Below, one piece after another: positions 41,438 through 49,094 of a stretch of DNA of 64,000 bases. The DNA comes from Gordonia liuliyuniae. GTDB taxonomy: Bacteria > Actinomycetota > Actinomycetes > Mycobacteriales > Mycobacteriaceae. The number at the start of each line of letters is the position of its first letter. Within the stretch, counting starts at the first letter, position 1. The notes below the pieces were generated by a model. The model saw nothing but the letters and a program-made list of their open reading frames with translations. It was not told the origin of the DNA and did no database searches. Made by a program: the position numbers and the translations under genes. The stretch spans positions 56,794 through 120,793 of the forward strand of contig NZ_JAKKOT010000009.1 in assembly GCF_021739025.1 (NCBI RefSeq), given 5' to 3'.

Positions 41438-42342
41438 CCAGCACCTCAACCCGCACATCGGCGGTCAGCGCCCGCGGCCTCACCAAGCGATACGGCAAGA
41501 CCGTCGCCCTCGACTCCGTCGACTTCGACATCCCCGAGAACATCATCTGCGGGCTGTTCGGGCGCAACGGTGCGGGTAAGACCACACTCATGTCGATCCT
41601 GACCGCGCAGAACTTCGCCACGTCCGGCCAGGCGTGGGTATACGGCGAGGAGCCGTACGAGAACTCTCGCGCACTGAGCCGCGTGTGCTTCGTCCGCGAG
41701 AGCCAGCGGTATCCCGACGACGCGCGCCCTGTGCACGCCTTCGCCGCCGCGCGCCTCTTCTTCCCGAACTGGGACGACGACTTCGCCCAGCAGTTGGTCG
41801 CCGAGTTTCGGCTCCCGCTCAAGACGAGGATCAAGAAGCTCTCCCGCGGACAGTTGTCCGCGGTCGGCGTGATCATCGGGCTCGCCTCACGCGCCGAGGT
41901 GACCTTCTTCGACGAGCCGTACCTCGGGTTGGACGCAGTGGCCCGACAGATCTTCTACGACCGTCTACTCGGTGACTACGCGGAGCATCCGCGCACCATC
42001 GTGCTGTCGAGCCACCTCATCGACGAGATCGCCGATCTCATCGAACGTGTGCTGGTGGTCGACGACGGTGCTCTCGTCCTCGATGAGGACGCCGACGCGC
42101 TCCGCGGCAGGGCGGTGACCGTCGTCGGGAATGCGGCCGCCGTCGACGAGTTCATCGCCGGCCGGGAGGAGTTGCACCGCGAGAACCTCGGACCGGTCGC
42201 GTCGTCGACCGTTCTGGGCGCGCTCAGCAGCGACGACACTCGCCGACTCGAGCAGCTGCACCTGACGACGTCGTCGGTGTCGCTGCAGGAACTCATTGTC
42301 CGATTCACTCAACACTCCGATCAGACGGGAGCCGTCCGATGA
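41434..42342 (+). CDS. ABC transporter ATP-binding protein (YtrB-like)
   Basis: 302-residue ATPase. Walker A GLFGRNGAGKTTLMSIL, Q loop nearby, a signature LSRGQLSAVGV in place of LSGGQ, and Walker B EVTFFDEPYLGLD, then an H-loop region IVLSSHLIDEIADLIER. A C-terminal 70-residue regulatory tail follows. Together with the GntR regulator and the membrane protein it forms a three-gene YtrA-type unit; relatives respond to cell-wall-active peptides or antibiotics. Overlaps its neighbours by 4 bp on both sides. Confidence 0.92.
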   Translation: MTSTSTRTSAVSARGLTKRYGKTVALDSVDFDIPENIICGLFGRNGAGKTTLMSILTAQNFATSGQAWVYGEEPYENSRALSRVCFVRESQRYPDDARPVHAFAAARLFFPNWDDDFAQQLVAEFRLPLKTRIKKLSRGQLSAVGVIIGLASRAEVTFFDEPYLGLDAVARQIFYDRLLGDYAEHPRTIVLSSHLIDEIADLIERVLVVDDGALVLDEDADALRGRAVTVVGNAAAVDEFIAGREELHRENLGPVASSTVLGALSSDDTRRLEQLHLTTSSVSLQELIVRFTQHSDQTGAVR

Positions 42343-43058
42343 CCACCACCGCGCCCGCGAATCGCACGTTGAACGTGATCCGCATGCAATTGCTCAACAA
42401 ACAGACCTTCGTCTGGTTGCCGCTGTTGATCCTGGCCAGTTCGTTCGCGATCAGCATGATGATCTACGGCATCATCGTCTTCTCGGTCGACGACATGGAC
42501 GAACCGATCTACGGGGGCGGGTCCCAGGCACCGCTCTGGTACTTCCTGGTGGTCGGTGTTCAGGCGTTGTCGTTCACGTTCCCGTTCTCGCAGGCCATGA
42601 GCATCACGCGCCGCGAGTACTTCCTCGGAACGTATGCGACGGCGATGCTCTCGTCGGCGGCCGTCGCCGTGACGTTCCTGGTCGGCGGGCTCATCGAGCG
42701 GGCCACCGACGGGTGGGGCATCGACGGCTACTTCTTCTACCTGCCCTGGATCTGGGATCAGGGGCCGTTCGTCGCGCTGCTCATGTACTTCACGATCGCA
42801 ATGTTCGCATTCGCCGTCGGGTTCTGGGGCACGACTCTCTACAAGCGGTTCGGCACCCTCTGGCTGGTGGTCACGGGCATGGCGATCGTCGTCGCGATCG
42901 TCCTGGCATGCCTGGTCGTCAGCCTCGCCGGCGGGTGGCCCGCAATCGGACGATGGATCGTCGACCTGCGGCCGATCGCCCTCGTCGGCATCGTGTTCGC
43001 GTTGGACCTTCTGTTCGCCGGAACGTCGTATCTCACGCTGCGGCGCGCAACGCCGTAG
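42339..43058 (+). CDS. ABC transporter permease, six-helix membrane protein
   Basis: 239-residue integral protein with about six hydrophobic segments (VWLPLLILASSFAISMMIYG, LWYFLVVGVQALSFTFPFSQ, LSSAAVAVTFLVGGLIERA, MYFTIAMFAFAVGFWGTTLY, VVTGMAIVVAIVLACLVVSL, IALVGIVFALDLLFAGTSYL). No signal peptide. It overlaps the ATPase by 4 bp and ends the GntR-ABC operon. A perfect hairpin follows 12 bp after the stop codon. Substrate unknown. Confidence 0.85.
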   Translation: MTTTAPANRTLNVIRMQLLNKQTFVWLPLLILASSFAISMMIYGIIVFSVDDMDEPIYGGGSQAPLWYFLVVGVQALSFTFPFSQAMSITRREYFLGTYATAMLSSAAVAVTFLVGGLIERATDGWGIDGYFFYLPWIWDQGPFVALLMYFTIAMFAFAVGFWGTTLYKRFGTLWLVVTGMAIVVAIVLACLVVSLAGGWPAIGRWIVDLRPIALVGIVFALDLLFAGTSYLTLRRATP

Positions 43059-43070
43059 CGAGGCGCACGC

Positions 43071-43115
43071 ATGGTGTTGCACAACGGTCGTCTGAGGACC
43101 GTTGTGCAACACCAT
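43071..43115. repeat. Perfect 19-bp-stem hairpin, left copy bracketing the AbiEi/DUF559 gene
   Basis: ATGGTGTTGCACAACGGTC (43071-43089) pairs exactly with GACCGTTGTGCAACACCAT (43097-43115); loop GTCTGAG. It ends two convergent genes and can act as a bidirectional terminator. A near-identical hairpin stands on the other side of the gene at 44116-44164; both are followed by ATTCGTGC. The pair defines a unit. Confidence 0.9.
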
Positions 43116-43131
43116 TCGTGCATCCCCTTCA

Positions 43132-44070
43132 TCACGCGACCTCGTCGGCCTGCTGGTTGAGGACCTCGATCACCGATTCGATGCATCGGACCGGGTCATC
43201 CGTCAGCTGATGCCATGTGAAGCCCAGGCGGCGCCATCGCGCGCGCTCGAGTGCGTTGGCCTTCGCCTCGTCATTCGCCAGCCTGCCGGGCGCGCGATGG
43301 AATGCGAGCCCTTGAATCTCCACGCACACCTTCAACTCGGGCCAACCGAAATCGAGCCTCCACGACCCGAACTGCAATTGCTGGACCCAGCCCCCGACGC
43401 CTGCGTCGGTGAGCAGCTCGACGAAGAGCCGTTCGGCGATCGACTCAGAGTCTCCGGTGACGACATCGAGCAGCCTGCGAAGCGCCGGCGCACCCGCACG
43501 ACCCGAGTGTCGCTCGGCGGCAGCGCTCAACTGCGGGACAGTCACGACCTTCTTCTGCAGCATGCGGTCGGCGAAGGCCGAGCCGTCGCGGATCGGCCCG
43601 GGCGCGGGACCTGGTCGGCGGCTAGTGTCGCGTGTCGTTAATTCCTCGACGGTTGGTGGTGTTCCGCTGTGCAGCTGGCAAGGCGGAGGAGGAAGGGATA
43701 CCGGTAGGTATCGCGACCGACGACAACGCCGCCAGATGTGCAGCGGGGCGCTGCCAACCATTAAGGAATTAGCGATACGAGGCACTAGCATGATCACCTC
43801 CGGAAGCGGTCGGATCAGACCGTGCAGCCAGGCCGCAGTGGTCCGGTCGGCTACAGCGTGGTGCGCCAGGACCGCTGACCGCACGAGCACCCGTTCCGTC
43901 ATCGGGTGGGAGGTACTGCGGTACAGCCCTTTCGCCGTAGCCCGCCATTCGTCTCTTGTCACGCGGCTACGTATCTGCCCGCGCGTCATTCCGAGCCGAC
44001 GAGCTTGGTCCGCTGTGATGACGCCGTCGTGGTCAGCGAGGAATCGTGCGAGTTCTGGTACTTCCCCCAT
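43132..44070 (-). CDS. AbiEi-like winged-helix / DUF559 (Vsr-like) nuclease-fold protein
   Basis: 312 residues. N-terminal winged-helix domain of the AbiEi antitoxin type (ELARFLADHDGVITADQARR, then GLYRSTSHPM). The C-terminal part is DUF559, a PD-(D/E)XK/Vsr-like fold: AERLFVELLTDAG, WRLDFGWPELKVCVEIQG (candidate D and E residues) and a closing LGFTWHQLTDDPVRCIE. Residues about 94-150 are encoded by a 169-bp inverted-repeat element and look foreign (WRRCRRSRYLPVSLPPPP). No AbiEii toxin gene is present. Function unknown; common in Actinobacteria. It has hairpins on both sides and lies at the purH end of the accessory block. Confidence 0.8.
   Translation of the reverse strand: MGEVPELARFLADHDGVITADQARRLGMTRGQIRSRVTRDEWRATAKGLYRSTSHPMTERVLVRSAVLAHHAVADRTTAAWLHGLIRPLPEVIMLVPRIANSLMVGSAPLHIWRRCRRSRYLPVSLPPPPCQLHSGTPPTVEELTTRDTSRRPGPAPGPIRDGSAFADRMLQKKVVTVPQLSAAAERHSGRAGAPALRRLLDVVTGDSESIAERLFVELLTDAGVGGWVQQLQFGSWRLDFGWPELKVCVEIQGLAFHRAPGRLANDEAKANALERARWRRLGFTWHQLTDDPVRCIESVIEVLNQQADEVA
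43621..43789. mobile_element. 169-bp MITE-like inverted-repeat element inside the DUF559 gene
   Basis: The 36-bp ends (43621-43656 and 43754-43789) are inverted repeats, about 29 of 36 positions paired: GCTAGTG...GTTAATTCCT... against ...AGGAATTAGC...CACTAGC. Further imperfect complementarity continues inward (GCTGTGCAGC against GCTGCACAT), so the whole could fold as one long hairpin. No transposase. It translates in frame through the gene, which stays open. A non-autonomous transposable element or a duplicated structured unit is inferred. Confidence 0.65.
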
Positions 44071-44115
44071 ACTCGGTTAGACGCGCCGGAACGGCGCCCG
44101 GTTCCGGGTCGCACC

Positions 44116-44164
44116 GAGTTCTGTTGCACAACGGTCGCCTCACGACCGGTGTGCAACAGAATTC
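44116..44164. repeat. Hairpin, right copy bracketing the AbiEi/DUF559 gene
   Basis: GAGTTCTGTTGCACAACGGTCG (44116-44137) pairs at 20 of 22 positions with 44143-44164; loop CCTCA. It shares TGTTGCACAACGGTCG and ATTCGTGC with the left copy at 43071. It sits 45 bp upstream of the DUF559 gene and 15 bp beyond the purH stop, so it can also terminate purH. Confidence 0.88.
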
Positions 44165-44178
44165 GTGCCGGTGCCAGC

Positions 44179-45762
44179 TCAGTGCGCGAAGTGGCGTGAC
44201 CCAGTCAGGTACATGGTGATGCCCGCAGCCTTGGCCGCTTCGATCACTTCGTTGTCGCGGATCGATCCGCCCGGCTGGACGACCGCGCGGACGCCGCCGT
44301 CGATCAACACCTGGAGGCCGTCGGGGAACGGGAAGAACGCGTCCGACGCACCGACCGAGCCCTTGGCGCGGTCGCCCGCACGGTTGACGGCCAGATGCGC
44401 CGAGTCGACGCGGTTGACCTGGCCCATGCCGACGCCGACGGACGCGCCGTCGGAGGCGAGGAGGATCGCGTTCGACTTGACGGCACGGCACGAACGCCAC
44501 GCGAAGACGAGGTCGGCGAGGGTCTTCTCGTCGGCGGCTTCGCCGGTGGCGAGCGTCCAGTTAGCTGGATCGTCGCCTTCGGCGTCGATCACGTCGCGCT
44601 GCTGCACCAGCATGCCGCCGGAGACGGGACGCATCTCGGCGACCGCCGCGCTCGGCGCGTCGGCGACCAGGATGCGGACGTTCTTCTTGCGCTGCAGGAC
44701 TTCGACGGCGCCGTCGGCGTACGACGGGGCGATGACGACCTCGGTGAAGATCTCGGCGACCTGCTCGGCCATCTCGACGCTGACCTCACGGTTGGTGGCG
44801 ATGACGCCGCCGTACGCACTGACCGGGTCGCACGCGTGGGCGCGGCGGTGGGCTTCGGCGATGTCGGAGCCGACAGCGATACCGCACGGGTTGGCGTGCT
44901 TGATGATCGCCACCGCAGGCTGGGCGTGGTCATGGGCGGCGCGCCACGCGGCGTCGCCGTCGGTGAAGTTGTTGAACGACATCGCCTTGCCGTGCAGCTG
45001 CTCGGCCTGCGCGAGACCCGCCGGTCCGGACGTGGACGTGTACAGCGCGGCCGCCTGGTGCGGGTTCTCGCCGTAGCGGAGCACGTCGGCACGCACCCAG
45101 GTCGCGCCGGCCCACACCGGGAAGACCGACGTCTGCTCGTCAGCATCGCTGCCGGAGCCCAGCGCGTCGCTGGACATCCAGGACGCGACCGCCACGTCGT
45201 AGTCTGCAGTGTGGCGGAACGCCTTGGCGGCCAGAGCTTTACGCTCGGCCAGGCTGAAGCCTCCCGCGGCGACCGCGGCAGCGACCTTCGCGTAGTCGGA
45301 CGGGTCGACGACGACGCCCACCGACGGATGATTCTTCGCCGCAGCACGCACCATCGACGGGCCGCCGATGTCGATCTGCTCGACGCACTCGTCAGGGGAC
45401 GCTCCGGAGGCGACGGTCTGGGTGAACGGGTACAGGTTCACCACGACGAGCTCGAACGGGGCGATGCCCAGCCCGTCGAGCTGTGCGAGGTGATCGGGTT
45501 TGCGGGTGTCGGCGAGGACCCCGGCGTGCACGCGCGGGTGCAGCGTCTTGACGCGACCTTCGAGGCATTCCGGGAAGCCGGTCAGTTCACTGACTTCGAT
45601 CACGGGGACGCCGACGCTCGCGATCGTCTTGGCGGTCGACCCGGTGGACACGATCTCGACGCCTGCTGCGTGGAGCGCGGTCGCGAGCTCGGTCAGTCCG
45701 GTCTTGTCGTAGACGCTGACCAGTGCGCGCCGCACGTCGCGGCGATCTGCAGTTGCGTTCAC
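44179..45762 (-). CDS. purH: Bifunctional AICAR transformylase / IMP cyclohydrolase
   Basis: 527-residue enzyme catalysing the last two steps of IMP synthesis. The N-terminal MGS-like IMP cyclohydrolase has [40 protein letters not shown] and DLVIVNLYPF-like text ([14 protein letters not shown]). The AICAR transformylase domain shows [35 protein letters not shown] sequence and the C-terminal [20 protein letters not shown] start overlaps the purN stop by 4 bp. Same pair as Rv0956-Rv0957. Confidence 0.97.
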   Translation of the reverse strand: MNATADRRDVRRALVSVYDKTGLTELATALHAAGVEIVSTGSTAKTIASVGVPVIEVSELTGFPECLEGRVKTLHPRVHAGVLADTRKPDHLAQLDGLGIAPFELVVVNLYPFTQTVASGASPDECVEQIDIGGPSMVRAAAKNHPSVGVVVDPSDYAKVAAAVAAGGFSLAERKALAAKAFRHTADYDVAVASWMSSDALGSGSDADEQTSVFPVWAGATWVRADVLRYGENPHQAAALYTSTSGPAGLAQAEQLHGKAMSFNNFTDGDAAWRAAHDHAQPAVAIIKHANPCGIAVGSDIAEAHRRAHACDPVSAYGGVIATNREVSVEMAEQVAEIFTEVVIAPSYADGAVEVLQRKKNVRILVADAPSAAVAEMRPVSGGMLVQQRDVIDAEGDDPANWTLATGEAADEKTLADLVFAWRSCRAVKSNAILLASDGASVGVGMGQVNRVDSAHLAVNRAGDRAKGSVGASDAFFPFPDGLQVLIDGGVRAVVQPGGSIRDNEVIEAAKAAGITMYLTGSRHFAH

Positions 45763-46388
45763 TTGAGGTGTGCCTTTCGTCCATCGGTGACAACGCCACG
45801 GGCGGCGAGCGCGTCCACCACTGCTGGTAGAAGTGCGCGCTCGACGATCTTGATGCGTTCGTGCAGGGCGGCCTCGGTGTCGTCGGGGGCCACCTCGACG
45901 ATCCGTTGGGCCAGGATCGGTCCGGTGTCCACGCCGTCGTCGACGAGATGGACCGTGGTGCCGGTGACTTTGACGCCGTATGCGAGGGCGTCGGCCACCC
46001 CGTGCGCGCCCGGGAACGACGGCAGCAGCGCGGGGTGGGAGTTGACGACGGTTCCGCCGAAGCGCTGCAGGAACGCCGGGCCGAGGATCTTCATGAAACC
46101 CGCGGTCGCCACCCAGTCGGGCGAGAACGCGGCGACGGCATCGGTCAGGACGCTGTCCCAGGTCGCGCGGTCGGGGTGTTCGGTCAAGATGCATTCGACG
46201 ACCGGGATGTCGGCATCGGCGGCGATCTGCATCGCCGGGCAGGCTCGGTCGACGACGACGCCGACCACCGTGAACGCGGCGTCGACGGATGCCGCACGAT
46301 CGATGATCGCGGCGAGGAGCGTCCCGGCCCCTGACGCGAGGACCACGACAGGTGAGCGATGCGCTGTGTCGTGGGGGGCGTCTGTCAC
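45759..46388 (-). CDS. purN: Phosphoribosylglycinamide formyltransferase
   Basis: 209-residue GAR transformylase using 10-formyl-THF. Landmarks: [18 protein letters not shown], the active-site stretch [33 protein letters not shown] (Asn/His) and [20 protein letters not shown] with the Asp. Start GTG at the end of a 103-bp spacer after the DUF6350 gene. Two consecutive purine steps in one transcript with purH. Confidence 0.96.
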   Translation of the reverse strand: MTDAPHDTAHRSPVVVLASGAGTLLAAIIDRAASVDAAFTVVGVVVDRACPAMQIAADADIPVVECILTEHPDRATWDSVLTDAVAAFSPDWVATAGFMKILGPAFLQRFGGTVVNSHPALLPSFPGAHGVADALAYGVKVTGTTVHLVDDGVDTGPILAQRIVEVAPDDTEAALHERIKIVERALLPAVVDALAARGVVTDGRKAHLK

Positions 46389-46447
46389 GCACCCAAGTTT
46401 AGGGCATGGGTTTGAACGGTTCGGAGCGGTGTCGGACGAGGCCGCAG

Positions 46448-46486
46448 ACCGGTGGCGGGGACCGGTGGCGGGGACCGGTGGCGGGG
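46448..46486. repeat. 13-bp tandem repeat, three units
   Basis: ACCGGTGGCGGGG occurs three times in direct tandem in the 103-bp gap between purN and the DUF6350 gene. The spacer otherwise holds no gene. Effect on expression unknown; probably a slippage product. Confidence 0.8.
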
Positions 46487-46491
46487 ACCAC

Positions 46492-47979
46492 TCAGTCGCG
46501 GTGTTCGGGTTCTGGTTCGACCAGATGCTCGTCGGCCAGTTCAGCCTCGTCGGCCAGTTCAGCCACGTCAGCCGGTTCAGCCTCGTCGGCCGGTTCGAAC
46601 TCGGCTGCCGTTTCTAACTCGTCGGGGAGCTCACCGCCGAGATCCTCGGCGCCGCCGCCGTAACCGGGGGCGGGCTCAGCGTCGGTGAACTCGTCGGGTG
46701 CGCCTGCTGGTGCGCCTGCTGGTTCGTCTACGGGCTCGTCGTGGGTGGCGACGTCGTCGAGCCAGGAGTCGAGGTCGTCGTCGGCGCCGCGAACTCGGCG
46801 AACGCCTCCGTTCGACACCCACATGCCGCCGACGACGAGCGCTCCGGCGAGCATGAGCCACGCGAACGTGAAGACACCTGCTGTCGCGACGTCGACCCCG
46901 GTGTGGCCGAGTTCGCCGAGACGACCGCCGGATACCCAGCTCACCGCCACGACGAGTGCGGCGGCGACCGCCGAGCCGATGGCGACCGCGCGCAGGTGAC
47001 GGATCGGGTCGCTGCTGCGGCAGTACCAGCCGAGCAGGAGTCCCGCGGCGAGCGGAACGACGAACAGCAGTCCGCCGACGCCGCCGAGACCTGTCTCGGG
47101 GAGCGCCGACACGATGGGAAGCGGAGGAACGGCCCCGCGTGACACGTCGAACGCGTCGAGGACGGTGTCACCGAGTTGCACGGTAGAACCGGTGGTGACG
47201 ACGGCGGCTCCCATCACCATGTTCGGCAGGTAGAGGATGCTCAGCGCGGTGAGGCCGAGATAGCCGTCGAACGAGTTGCCGTCGGCGATCATCGCCGACA
47301 CCGAACCCCAGTGCATGACGATGCCGCCGAAGACGAGAACTGCGCCGCCCACGACGAGCACACCGAACGCGATTACTCCGCTGCGGAGACCCACCCGTTC
47401 GGTCGCAGGCACCACGAACTCTTCGAGGATGGGTCTCAGACTCGGGATCGCGACGCCGACGAGGACCGCGATTCCCTGAATGAGCAGCGTGTAGCCGAAC
47501 GCCGCGAGTGGGTCGGGCTGGCCGACTGCGCTGACTGCGGCACCGTCGGCGACCACGGCCAGCGACAATGCTGTCACCAGCAATGATCCGCCGAGCGCTG
47601 CTCCGATGATGCCCACGAGGTCAGGCAGTTCACGCGCGGTGGACGAGCCTTCGGCCACCACTCGGGCGGTTCCGGCGCACACCAGCAGAGTCGGGAGCAG
47701 CGGCAGGACGCCTAGCGTGACTCCGCTGATGGTGACGGGAACCTGGTTGACGGCGAGCCAGCCGGCCGCCGTCGCCGACATGATGCCGGACAGTCCGTCG
47801 CCTGCGAGGAGACGGACGATGCCCAGGACGACGACGATCACCAGGATCGACAGTCCGGGGACGAGAAGTGCCACCTTGACGAGGTCCCAGGTGGCGGCCT
47901 TCCGCGGCGCGCTGTCGGCACGACGAGCCAGGCGCACCTGCCGGAGGCGGGTGGCCAGAGAGTTCGACGATCCGCTCAC
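46492..47979 (-). CDS. DUF6350-type multispan membrane protein (Rv0955-like)
   Basis: 495-residue membrane protein with about ten predicted helices (first VALLVPGLSILVIVVVLGIV) and a cytosolic C-terminal tail of about 120 acidic residues. The tail holds repeats ADEAEPADVAELADEAELAD. It matches Rv0955 in position and layout: downstream of the DUF5336 protein and upstream of purN. Function unknown. The start MSGSSNSLATRLRQVRLARR is basic, fitting the positive-inside rule. 13 bp from the previous gene. Confidence 0.8.
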   Translation of the reverse strand: MSGSSNSLATRLRQVRLARRADSAPRKAATWDLVKVALLVPGLSILVIVVVLGIVRLLAGDGLSGIMSATAAGWLAVNQVPVTISGVTLGVLPLLPTLLVCAGTARVVAEGSSTARELPDLVGIIGAALGGSLLVTALSLAVVADGAAVSAVGQPDPLAAFGYTLLIQGIAVLVGVAIPSLRPILEEFVVPATERVGLRSGVIAFGVLVVGGAVLVFGGIVMHWGSVSAMIADGNSFDGYLGLTALSILYLPNMVMGAAVVTTGSTVQLGDTVLDAFDVSRGAVPPLPIVSALPETGLGGVGGLLFVVPLAAGLLLGWYCRSSDPIRHLRAVAIGSAVAAALVVAVSWVSGGRLGELGHTGVDVATAGVFTFAWLMLAGALVVGGMWVSNGGVRRVRGADDDLDSWLDDVATHDEPVDEPAGAPAGAPDEFTDAEPAPGYGGGAEDLGGELPDELETAAEFEPADEAEPADVAELADEAELADEHLVEPEPEHRD

Positions 47980-47992
47980 GCCGCGGCGAGCC

Positions 47993-48946
47993 CTAGTGCT
48001 GCTCGGACTGCGGGTTCACACCCGGATCGGTGGCAGGCTTGCCGAACGCGGTGGTGGCGTTCTGATCGCCCGGCTGCGACTGAGCCGACTGGCCGTACTG
48101 AGTCTGCGCATACTGTCCGGGCTGAGCCTGCGGCGCGGCGGCCTGAGCCTGCTGGCCGTAACCGTAGCCGTAGTCGGCGGCCGGTGCGGCTGCCTGGTGC
48201 GCTCCGCCGTACTGCGACGCGTCAGCCGCGACCGGTGCGGGCGCAGCGGGGACGGCGACCGCGTCGGCGAGCTTGATCTGACCGCCCTCGACGAGCAGCC
48301 ATGCGACGGCTGCGATCGCCGACAGGATCGCGGTGATCAGCAGAATGATGGCGCCGACGCCACGGCTTCCGCCTTCCTTGAACATCGGATCCATCATCGC
48401 GAACTGGAAGATCGTGATGATGCCTGCGGTGACCGCGACGCTGGCGATACCCGCGACGAAGTGCTTGGTGGCGCCGACGACGAACGTCGTCAGGGCGAGC
48501 AGCCCGGCGAGCGTCACGAGACCGTACGTCAGAACGAAGTGCGACTGGAACAGCTGAACGCCGTCGCCGCTCCCCGACTCCGGCGAGTATCCGTCAAGGA
48601 ACCCGCAGAACAGGGTGATGATGCCGAGTGCACCGATGATGCCGGCCAGGATAATCGGAGTGTTGGCGGGCAGACCCGGGTTGGCGGGCTGCTGCGGCGC
48701 GCTGTAACCGTACTGGGCCTGCTGGTACTGCTGGGCGTACTGCTGCTGGGCGTACTGCCCCTGCTGTGCCTGCGCCTGCTGGGCCTGGGCGTCGTAGCCT
48801 TGCGGCTGCCCGTACTGCTGGCCCGCGTACTGCTGGCCCTCGTACTGCCCCGGGCTCTGCTGACCGTAATCGGCGGGCTGACCGTAGGGCTGTGCCCCTT
48901 GGGGGTTCTGGCCGTAGCCGTATCCGCCGGACTGGGGATAGCTCAT
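47993..48946 (-). CDS. DUF5336 / 34-kDa-antigen-like membrane protein (Rv0954-like)
   Basis: 317 residues with a 90-residue Gln/Tyr/Gly-rich N-terminal region (repeats of QQYAQQYQQ, YGQ), four hydrophobic segments between about residues 97 and 225 (TPIILAGIIGALGIITLFCG, HFVLTYGLVTLAGLLALTTF, and two more) and another Gln/Ala-rich tail. It resembles the mycobacterial 34-kDa antigen homologue Rv0954, followed here by the DUF6350 gene. The function of Rv0954 is not settled, with a link to the divisome/polar growth suspected. Start ATG (MSYPQSGGYG) fits relatives. Confidence 0.82.
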   Translation of the reverse strand: MSYPQSGGYGYGQNPQGAQPYGQPADYGQQSPGQYEGQQYAGQQYGQPQGYDAQAQQAQAQQGQYAQQQYAQQYQQAQYGYSAPQQPANPGLPANTPIILAGIIGALGIITLFCGFLDGYSPESGSGDGVQLFQSHFVLTYGLVTLAGLLALTTFVVGATKHFVAGIASVAVTAGIITIFQFAMMDPMFKEGGSRGVGAIILLITAILSAIAAVAWLLVEGGQIKLADAVAVPAAPAPVAADASQYGGAHQAAAPAADYGYGYGQQAQAAAPQAQPGQYAQTQYGQSAQSQPGDQNATTAFGKPATDPGVNPQSEQH

Positions 48947-49094
48947 CGTCTGACTCCTCACGCATGGAACTCGCCTCGTCCGCCGTTGCGACGAACGTCG
49001 TCCACGCTAATACACGTGAGCTGTGTGGGTCGTACACGTGCGCGACGACGCGCCTGTTCTCCTGGTCGAGAGACTCCGCGCGTCGCTCGAGACG

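Noticed and set aside
43132..44070. AbiE type IV toxin-antitoxin system
   Set aside because: Only the AbiEi-like winged helix is present, fused to DUF559; no AbiEii nucleotidyltransferase toxin gene adjoins.
44395..46617. 740-residue plus-strand frame opposite purH and purN
   Set aside because: Both purine genes are unmistakable on the other strand; the frame is a GC-rich shadow.
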